NCBI GenBank assembly: GCA_009925805.1
Contig: RFQF01000071.1
Coordinates: forward strand, 1-10,156
Source of the DNA: Flavobacteriia bacterium
Lineage (GTDB): Bacteria; Bacteroidota; Bacteroidia; Flavobacteriales_D; Crocinitomicaceae
Length of the DNA: 10,156 nt
Direction of reading: 5' to 3'
The notes under the pieces are model-generated. The model saw only the letters and a list, made by a program, of their open reading frames with translations. It did no database searches and was not told the origin of the DNA. Shown here piece after piece: positions 5,945 to 10,156 of this stretch. Every line of letters starts with the position of its first letter. The first letter of the stretch is position 1. Made by a program: the position numbers and the translations under genes.

Positions 5945-6711
5945 TTTCGAATTTCCTGAGGTATTTTACATACTGGAATCGGTTGCATTTTATGCCGATT
6001 GAGGGCATTAAAACGCCGGTAAATCGTTAAAACTTCTTGTTCCCTTTCGTTGAGTATGGATTCATCTCCTGAATAATCCATCGCCCATTCAAGCTCCGGA
6101 TAGGTGGCTCCTAACTGTTGCTCATCGGTTCGATCCTCCCCCCATAACCCATCCGTGGGCTTAGCAGAAATGATTTCTAACGAAACCCCAACATGCTTTG
6201 CCAAGGCCCATACTTCCGTTTTGGTTAAGTCTGCAATCGGACTAATATCAACCCCACCATCCCCGTATTTTGTATAGAATCCTACCCCGAAATCCTCCAC
6301 CTTATTGCCTGTTCCTACTACCAAGCAACCGTTCGCTTGTCCAACGGCGTATAAGGTGGTCATGCGCAGTCTGGAACGCGTATTGGCCATACTTAACAGG
6401 TGCGTTGCCGTGGCTTCAGGCATAGAAGCCCTAAAGGACTCAAAAGCCGAGGTTAAATCCAGTTCGAGACACTCCACGTTCGGAAACGTGTGACTTAACG
6501 CTTTCATGTGATCTCGAGCACGAACCAATTGATCGTGTTGTTGATGAAGGGGCATGCCTAACAAAATTGTTTTTAACCCTGTTTTAGCGCAAAGCCAAGA
6601 AGTCACTGCGGAATCCACCCCCCCAGAAATACCCACGATGAACCCCGCTTGGCGGGATATGCGACAATAGTCAGTCAACCAAGCAATGATGTGGTTTTCT
6701 ACCGCATCCAT
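5938..6711 (-). CDS. nadE: NH3-dependent NAD+ synthetase
   Basis: This enzyme catalyses the last step of NAD biosynthesis: ATP-dependent amidation of nicotinic acid adenine dinucleotide to NAD+ in the cytoplasm. The 257-aa product has the PP-loop SGGVDS at 29-34, which binds ATP phosphates, then a conserved R-S-R-L-R-M-T-T-L-Y-A segment, V-V-G-T-G-N-K-V-E-D-F-G-V-G-F-Y-T-K-Y-G-D-G-G and S-P-I-A-D-L-T-K-T-E-V, which contribute the substrate and dimer site. A K-P-T-D-G-L-W segment follows, where related enzymes have K-x-P-S-A-x-L-W. The length matches the short form without the N-terminal glutaminase (carbon-nitrogen hydrolase) domain, so ammonia is the likely nitrogen donor. The start is 1 nt after the stop of the outer-membrane protein gene, suggesting one operon. 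From memory, nadE near gldB is seen in other Flavobacteriia. Confidence 0.94.
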   Translation of the reverse strand: MDAVENHIIAWLTDYCRISRQAGFIVGISGGVDSAVTSWLCAKTGLKTILLGMPLHQQHDQLVRARDHMKALSHTFPNVECLELDLTSAFESFRASMPEATATHLLSMANTRSRLRMTTLYAVGQANGCLVVGTGNKVEDFGVGFYTKYGDGGVDISPIADLTKTEVWALAKHVGVSLEIISAKPTDGLWGEDRTDEQQLGATYPELEWAMDYSGDESILNEREQEVLTIYRRFNALNRHKMQPIPVCKIPQEIRNQ

Positions 6712-6712
6712 G

Positions 6713-7522
6713 CTAAAATAGGAGGGATAGTTTTAACACCAATTGGTTTTGGCGTGCTTTGGGGTAAAAATACGAACCATCCGGGCCTGAGGCCGCATTG
6801 GATAAGGTATAATGGTTCTCGATAGCGCGGAGGTGTAACGGAGTTAATCCGTAAAAGAAACCAAGCTCAGGCACTAACGACGTCGTTCCGGTAAAATTCC
6901 ATTGTGCACCTGCCGAAAAACCCACCGAACCTCGGTAAAAAAAGCTCTCGCTGTACCCTTTCATGTTCGCATTGTCTTTTGAGGTCCATGCCGTATTTCC
7001 TTGCGCGTCCATGCTCATATCATATCCGTGATCGTTGATTTTTTGGGAAACTAAAAAACTATTTCGCAAACCAAATTTTCCAAAAATGGTCCAATCCCCA
7101 ATGGGCTGCATGCGAAATAGCATCATGAGCGGAATCGCCACACTTACAGCATTGTATTGTCGATTCGTTAAAAGATAGGTTGTACCTCCCGACTCCACTT
7201 TTTGAAGTATGTTCGCTCCGGCATAACGGTAAAACACCGAGTCTTTCATTTCATAATTCAGCTTGGTGAATTCGAATTCGAAGCCCGTTGAAATCCCTAA
7301 ACTGTTGGAAGTTTTGAATCGGGTATTGAAAATCATACCCACGGATAAATCATGGTTAAAAGCCGTAGGATGAAAGTAGGCATCGCCTGATTGAACCATA
7401 TTAACGGCAAAATTACCCGTCATTCCCGCTTGTAGTCGATTCGAATTGTCTTGCGAAAACATTGTTTGAAAGCTGAATACTCCCCAGGTTGTTAAAAAAC
7501 AAAGTATACTTAGCGATTTCAT
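6713..7522 (-). CDS. Outer-membrane beta-barrel protein, porin-like family
   Basis: This 269-aa protein has an N-terminal signal peptide of about 23 residues (SILCFLTTWGVFSFQ core, ending FSQ) and then alternating amphipathic strands: LQAGMTGNFAVNMV, HDLSVGMIFNTRF, LGISTGFEFEFTKLNYEM, VSVAIPLMMLFRM, WTIFGKFGLR, GSVGFSAGAQWNF and LVPELGFFYGL. It ends K-L-S-L-L-F with a terminal Phe, the usual last-strand signal for barrel insertion by the BAM machinery. It resembles the PorT-like / OMP_b-brl families of Bacteroidota, but I cannot tell which; ligand and role are unknown. The stop is 1 nt before nadE on the same strand. It diverges from gldB across a 48-bp gap, with a possible -7 box in that gap. 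Confidence 0.8.
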   Translation of the reverse strand: MKSLSILCFLTTWGVFSFQTMFSQDNSNRLQAGMTGNFAVNMVQSGDAYFHPTAFNHDLSVGMIFNTRFKTSNSLGISTGFEFEFTKLNYEMKDSVFYRYAGANILQKVESGGTTYLLTNRQYNAVSVAIPLMMLFRMQPIGDWTIFGKFGLRNSFLVSQKINDHGYDMSMDAQGNTAWTSKDNANMKGYSESFFYRGSVGFSAGAQWNFTGTTSLVPELGFFYGLTPLHLRAIENHYTLSNAASGPDGSYFYPKARQNQLVLKLSLLF

Positions 7523-7547
7523 ACCATTTGAGATTATCGTATTTTTA

Positions 7548-7555
7548 CAAAATTA
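7548..7555 (-). promoter_or_regulatory. Possible -7 box for the OMP-nadE operon
   Basis: Read on the minus strand this is TAATTTTG, a full match to TAnnTTTG, ending 25 nt before the OMP start codon at 7522. There is no TTTG or TTG at the expected -33 distance, so support is partial. Confidence 0.32.
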
Positions 7556-7570
7556 AAAATTATCTTGTTG

Positions 7571-8590
7571 GTGAAGCGATTCTTGCCATACTTACCGTGT
7601 TTTATCGTTAGCCTTTTGCTCTCGTGCAATCGAGATCCCTATGCTGTTGACACGGAAAACACTCGAATCGATTTGGTTTTCCATAATACAGATTCTTTAT
7701 TTTCCACTCGAAAATCGGATCAATATCTTGCGGTTCGCCAACAGCTGAAAGCCTTGGACCAGGACGTTTACGGTTATCTCTTAGGGTATTGTTACCACGT
7801 TCCAATTCAACCCGACACGACCTACCTCCGCATCATGGGGCGCATGATGAACGACCCCTATGTAATCGCACTCGAACAGGAAGTTGCCAAAAAACTATAC
7901 TCCGCACGAAAGCTCCATCAAATTACCCTTTCCAATGCTTTTAAAAGAATGAAAGTGTTGCTGCCAAAGGTAGCGCAGCCCCACCATGTTTTCTGGATAA
8001 ATTCGGCCTTTACAAGCTCTGTATTTTGTTCCAAAAGCTCCATTGCCATAGGACTTGAACGTTATTTAGGACCCTCCTCCAAAAGCATTCAGCAATTACC
8101 GGAAAATCAGTTTTTTCAATGGATTAAAAACAGCATGGAAGAACGCTATATGGCGCGTGACGCGGTGGTAGGATGGCTTAATACCCATGCCATTGATGAA
8201 ACCCAAGCGAGTTTATCGGAATCCATGATTCGATGGGGAAAACTGCTTTTTGTGGCTCGTAAACTCATGAACGAAGCAGATTTGGCCATTGTCATGCGTT
8301 ATTCCAAACAAGATCTTGAATGGGCCTTGGCCAGTGAATGGGCGGTTTGGAAATACCTGATCGATGAACAACTGCTCTACGACCGAAGGGAGGACACTCG
8401 TCAAAGCCTATTGCATGAAGGACCCTTTACCCGGGGTCTTCCACAAGAAAGTCCCGATCGCTTAGGCCAATTTCTGGGTTACCGCATCGTAGAGCAATAT
8501 GTTGATAACCATCATCCTACCCTTGAAGCACTGCTAAACCTCCCCTATTTAACCCTTTTACAGGCCTACGAAGCACCCGAAAAAAAATAA
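7571..8590 (+). CDS. gldB: Gliding motility lipoprotein GldB
   Basis: This 339-aa lipoprotein is required for gliding, and linked to T9SS function, in Flavobacterium. A signal peptide M-K-R-F-L-P-Y-L-P-C-F-I-V-S is followed by lipobox L16-L17-S18-C19. The mature protein carries family features: I-D-L-V-F-H-N early, Q-D-V-Y-G-Y-L-L-G-Y, S-E-S-M-I-R-W-G-K-L-L in the middle, Y-S-K-Q-D-L-E-W-A-L-A-S-E-W-A-V-W-K-Y-L-I with E-Q-L-L-Y, and the C-terminal G-P-F-T-R-G-L-P-Q-E-S-P-D-R-L-G-Q-F-L-G-Y-R-I-V. There is no ATG near the start. The frame offers TTG 7565, TTG 7568 and GTG 7571; I chose GTG because it puts a basic residue directly after the initiator, but the choice is uncertain by two codons. 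gldC follows after 1 nt. Confidence 0.9.
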   Translation: MKRFLPYLPCFIVSLLLSCNRDPYAVDTENTRIDLVFHNTDSLFSTRKSDQYLAVRQQLKALDQDVYGYLLGYCYHVPIQPDTTYLRIMGRMMNDPYVIALEQEVAKKLYSARKLHQITLSNAFKRMKVLLPKVAQPHHVFWINSAFTSSVFCSKSSIAIGLERYLGPSSKSIQQLPENQFFQWIKNSMEERYMARDAVVGWLNTHAIDETQASLSESMIRWGKLLFVARKLMNEADLAIVMRYSKQDLEWALASEWAVWKYLIDEQLLYDRREDTRQSLLHEGPFTRGLPQESPDRLGQFLGYRIVEQYVDNHHPTLEALLNLPYLTLLQAYEAPEKK

Positions 8591-8591
8591 C

Positions 8592-8927
8592 ATGAAAAAG
8601 AAATCAAATATCCAGCTTTCCGTTGCCTTGAACGAGAACAATGTACCCGAAAGCATTCAATGGACAGCCGAGGACAGTGGACACCAAGATGCGCCCGCCA
8701 AGGCCTTTTTCTTGTCGCTCTGGGACCCCAAAGAAAACAATACCTTGCGCATCGACTTATGGACCGAAGCCATGACGGTGGATGAAATGAAGCAGTTCTT
8801 CCATCAAACGTTATTAACCATGGCCGACAGCTTTGAAAAAGCCACAGGCGAAGCAAATATTTGCGAGGATCTTCGGGACTACTGCTACCATTTTGCCGAC
8901 AAAATGAATATCCTCCCACAGGAATGA
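8592..8927 (+). CDS. gldC: Gliding motility protein GldC
   Basis: This is a 111-aa soluble protein of the GldC family. It is encoded beside GldB in gliding Bacteroidota, where it aids but is not essential for movement. Visible family features are V-P-E-S-I-Q-W-T-A-E-D-S-G (about 18-30), A-K-A-F-F-L-S-L-W-D followed by N-T-L-R-I-D-L-W-T-E-A-M-T-V-D-E-M (the most conserved core, about 36-66), then F-F-H-Q-T-L-L-T-M-A-D-S-F-E-K-A-T-G. No signal peptide is seen. The length is normal. It starts 1 nt after the gldB stop and its TGA overlaps the next gene's ATG by 4 bp (8924-8927), so the three genes are probably translated from one message. Confidence 0.9.
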   Translation: MKKKSNIQLSVALNENNVPESIQWTAEDSGHQDAPAKAFFLSLWDPKENNTLRIDLWTEAMTVDEMKQFFHQTLLTMADSFEKATGEANICEDLRDYCYHFADKMNILPQE

Positions 8928-9697
8928 TCCTAGAGAAATTACATACGAAGCACGAAACACCCATTCAGTATGCTTTTGCTGATGGAACCGTATTGAATGA
9001 ACGCATTGGGAGTGCCATCCTTTTGGAATTTACGGGGAATATATTTTGCCGAAAATGCGCGAAACCCACGAAGAAATCCTTCGGAGAAGGCTTTTGTTAT
9101 ACGTGCTTTTTATCGGCTCCCGAGGCCAGTCCATGCATTGTGAGCCCAGAATTGTGCGAAGCGCATTTGGGAAAAGGACGTGATATCGTGTATGAGGAAA
9201 AGCATCATAACCAACCGCACTATGTGTATTTAGCCGCAACGGATCAGGTAAAAGTGGGCGTCACGCGCACAACGCAAATGCCAACGCGCTGGATCGACCA
9301 AGGGGCAAGGGAAGCGATTATATTGGCTGAAACCCCGAACCGATATTTAGCCGGCGTACTTGAGGTGGCCCTCAAAGAAATGTACAGCGACCGAACCAAC
9401 TGGCAGAACATGCTTCGGGATATTCATGAGGATACCATCGATTTGGTGCAAGAAAAATGGGAATTGATGGACCAATTACCCGAGGACTTAAATCAGTACT
9501 TTACGGAAGATGAAACCCTGTATTCGTTTGAATACCCCGTGCTTCGCTATCCGGAAAAAGTAGCCGCATTAACCTTGGAAAGAGAACCAAGAATTCAAGG
9601 AATCCTGACCGGAATTCGCGGACAATACCTGTATATTGATGATTATTTAGTGTTGAACGTGCGCCGTCATACCGGCTACGAAGTTGTTTGGAAATAA
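8924..9697 (+). CDS. DUF2797 domain protein with zinc-ribbon cysteines and GIY-YIG-like motif
   Basis: This 257-aa cytoplasmic protein matches the pattern I know as DUF2797; its biochemical function is unknown. Residues 24-29 read L-N-E-R-I-G. A putative zinc-binding cluster follows: C42-x2-C45, then C58-x2-C61 and the C71/C78 pair in S-P-C-I-V-S-P-E-L-C-E-A-H-L-G. Residues 99-128 contain H-Y-V-Y-L-A-A-T-D-Q-V-K-V-G-V-T-R then P-T-R-W-I-D-Q-G-A, which resembles the first two strands and the Arg helix of GIY-YIG nucleases. N-R-Y-L-A-G-V-L-E-V-A-L-K and R-T-N-W-Q-N-M-L follow. A nuclease role is inference. ATG 8924 overlaps the gldC stop as ATGA, which decides the start; the frame is open upstream to 8861, but inside gldC. 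A GtrA-like gene starts 1 nt after the stop. Confidence 0.82.
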   Translation: MILEKLHTKHETPIQYAFADGTVLNERIGSAILLEFTGNIFCRKCAKPTKKSFGEGFCYTCFLSAPEASPCIVSPELCEAHLGKGRDIVYEEKHHNQPHYVYLAATDQVKVGVTRTTQMPTRWIDQGAREAIILAETPNRYLAGVLEVALKEMYSDRTNWQNMLRDIHEDTIDLVQEKWELMDQLPEDLNQYFTEDETLYSFEYPVLRYPEKVAALTLEREPRIQGILTGIRGQYLYIDDYLVLNVRRHTGYEVVWK

Positions 9698-9698
9698 C

Positions 9699-9950
9699 AT
9701 GGTACAACTTATCCGCTCCTTTTTAGACCTTTTCTACCCCATTGTGGCTAAAATCTTCGACAAAACGACCTATTACTATGCGGTGGCGGGTTGCACCAAT
9801 TTGTTGTCAGGTTGGGTTTTATTTTGGGTGCTCGATCGATGGGTCATCCATAGCAAAAGGGTGGTTCTTCCATTCTTCGAACATCCCGTGCACAGTTATA
9901 CAGTAATAGCAGCAGCTTGTGGGGTATTTAGTTTTTTGTTTGGTTTCGAC
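9699..9950 (+). CDS. GtrA-family membrane protein, 3' part lost at the junction
   Basis: ATG 9699 lies 1 nt after the DUF2797 stop. The first 80 or so residues fit the GtrA family, small multi-helix membrane proteins linked to surface polysaccharide or lipid-linked sugar export: a short F-L-D-L-F-Y-P start, then T-T-Y-Y-Y-A-V-A-G-C-T-N-L-L-S-G-W-V-L-F-W-V-L (helix 1-2 region), an H-S-Y-T-V-I-A-A-A-C-G-V-F-S-F-L-F-G-F helix, after which the family normally continues with an N-R/K-Y-V-V-F motif and further helices. Here the reading frame instead runs into unrelated residues and stops at 10046. The break falls at about 9942-9953, where DNA composition also changes. I take the gene as truncated by a chimeric join or rearrangement, so the end given is approximate. 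Confidence 0.62.
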
Positions 9951-9953
9951 TGT
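9942..9953. other. Junction between two unrelated sequences
   Basis: To the left, plus-strand GtrA coding makes sense up to about F-L-F-G-F. To the right, minus-strand receiver-domain coding makes sense up to L-T-G-W-G. Both proteins stop making sense at the same place. By hand count GC is about 43% over 9721-9950 and about 53% over 9951-10156. No inverted repeats, target duplication or integrase marks the point. Confidence 0.65.
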
Positions 9954-10156
9954 ACCCCAACCGGTGAGCGCCACGAGTCTCGGAGTGGGATAGATCTCAG
10001 AGTGGCGAATAGCCTTTGCCACCTCAATGCCGCTTTGGCCGGGTAATCCTATATCGAGAAATATTATCTCTGGCTTGAAACGTGACGCCTTGGTGAGAGC
10101 CTCTTGGCCATTAAACGCGACCTCAGCCTTGTGCCCGAGGAGTTCCACAAACATAG
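9951..10156 (-). CDS. Response-regulator receiver (REC) domain fragment
   Basis: Read leftwards from the right edge, the frame encodes M-F-V-E-L-L-G-H-K-A-E-V-A-F-N-G-Q-E-A-L, then a K-P-E-I-I-F-L-D-I-G-L-P-G segment that holds the phosphorylatable Asp, then G-I-E-V-A-K-A-I-R and R-L-V-A-L-T-G-W-G. This order is the central part of a CheY-like receiver domain; the L-T-G-W-G form is typical of REC domains in hybrid histidine kinases of Proteobacteria and others. Both ends are missing: the N-terminal acidic pocket lies beyond the window edge, and the conserved Lys region and last helices are cut at about 9951. An ATG at 10154 is probably internal, since the alignment implies residues before it. 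Higher GC than the neighbours suggests a different source. Confidence 0.7.

Noticed and set aside
7266..7282. Tandem GAATTC / TTCGAA palindromes
   Set aside because: They encode the F-E-F-E-F beta-strand of the outer-membrane protein. An alternating Phe/Glu strand explains the pattern.
9951..10046. C-terminal tail of the GtrA-like frame (D-C-T-P-T-G-E-R-H-E-S-R-S-G and onwards)
   Set aside because: It is the antisense of the receiver-domain coding sequence and has none of the expected GtrA helices, so I treat it as read-through past the junction.

Overview
The window looks like chromosome of a Bacteroidota bacterium, most likely a member of the Flavobacteriia or a close relative. The evidence is a PorQ-type component of the type IX secretion system (T9SS), the gliding-motility pair GldB-GldC, several Bacteroidota-style lipoproteins and outer-membrane barrels, and promoter elements of the Bacteroidota TTTG / TAnnTTTG type. 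GC content is moderate (roughly low-to-mid 40s percent by eye). Coding density is very high and no intergenic stretch exceeds about 130 bp.

Layout, left to right. (1) Minus strand, 1-1047: an unrecognised 180-aa protein followed after 3 nt by an ECF sigma factor that runs off the left edge. (2) Plus strand, 1107-2162: porQ. (3) Minus strand, 2151-2896: a 69-aa small protein coupled by an ATGA overlap to a two-helix membrane protein, whose end overlaps the end of porQ by 12 bp. (4) Plus strand, 3022-4896: a tandem-ATPase ABC-F translation factor. (5) Minus strand, 4902-5174: a small, extremely basic putative lipoprotein. (6) Plus strand, 5194-5944: a Rieske-fold lipoprotein that seems to have lost its cluster ligands, then a [2Fe-2S] ferredoxin 1 nt later. 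(7) Minus strand, 5938-7522: an outer-membrane beta-barrel protein, then nadE. (8) Plus strand, 7571 to about 9950: gldB, gldC, a DUF2797 protein and the start of a GtrA-family membrane protein, packed almost without gaps. (9) From about 9942-9953 to the right edge the sequence changes abruptly into part of a response-regulator receiver domain on the minus strand, with higher GC. This looks like a chimeric join that truncates both genes.

Functionally the window mixes surface and motility machinery (porQ, gldB, gldC, a beta-barrel OMP, lipoproteins) with housekeeping genes (nadE, ABC-F, ferredoxin) and regulation (ECF sigma factor). Transcription units alternate strand by strand. Divergent pairs share short promoter regions and convergent pairs overlap or nearly touch at their 3' ends. 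At the abc-F and Rieske-lipoprotein starts a TAnnTTTG -7 box ends only 3-5 nt before the start codon, suggesting leaderless or near-leaderless messages.

I did not find a CRISPR array, transposase, phage gene, tRNA, rRNA or an obvious new defence system. The points most worth a second look are the right-end junction, the promoter/start-codon arrangement, the ligand-less Rieske protein beside a ferredoxin, and the DUF2797 protein with its zinc-ribbon and GIY-YIG-like signature.
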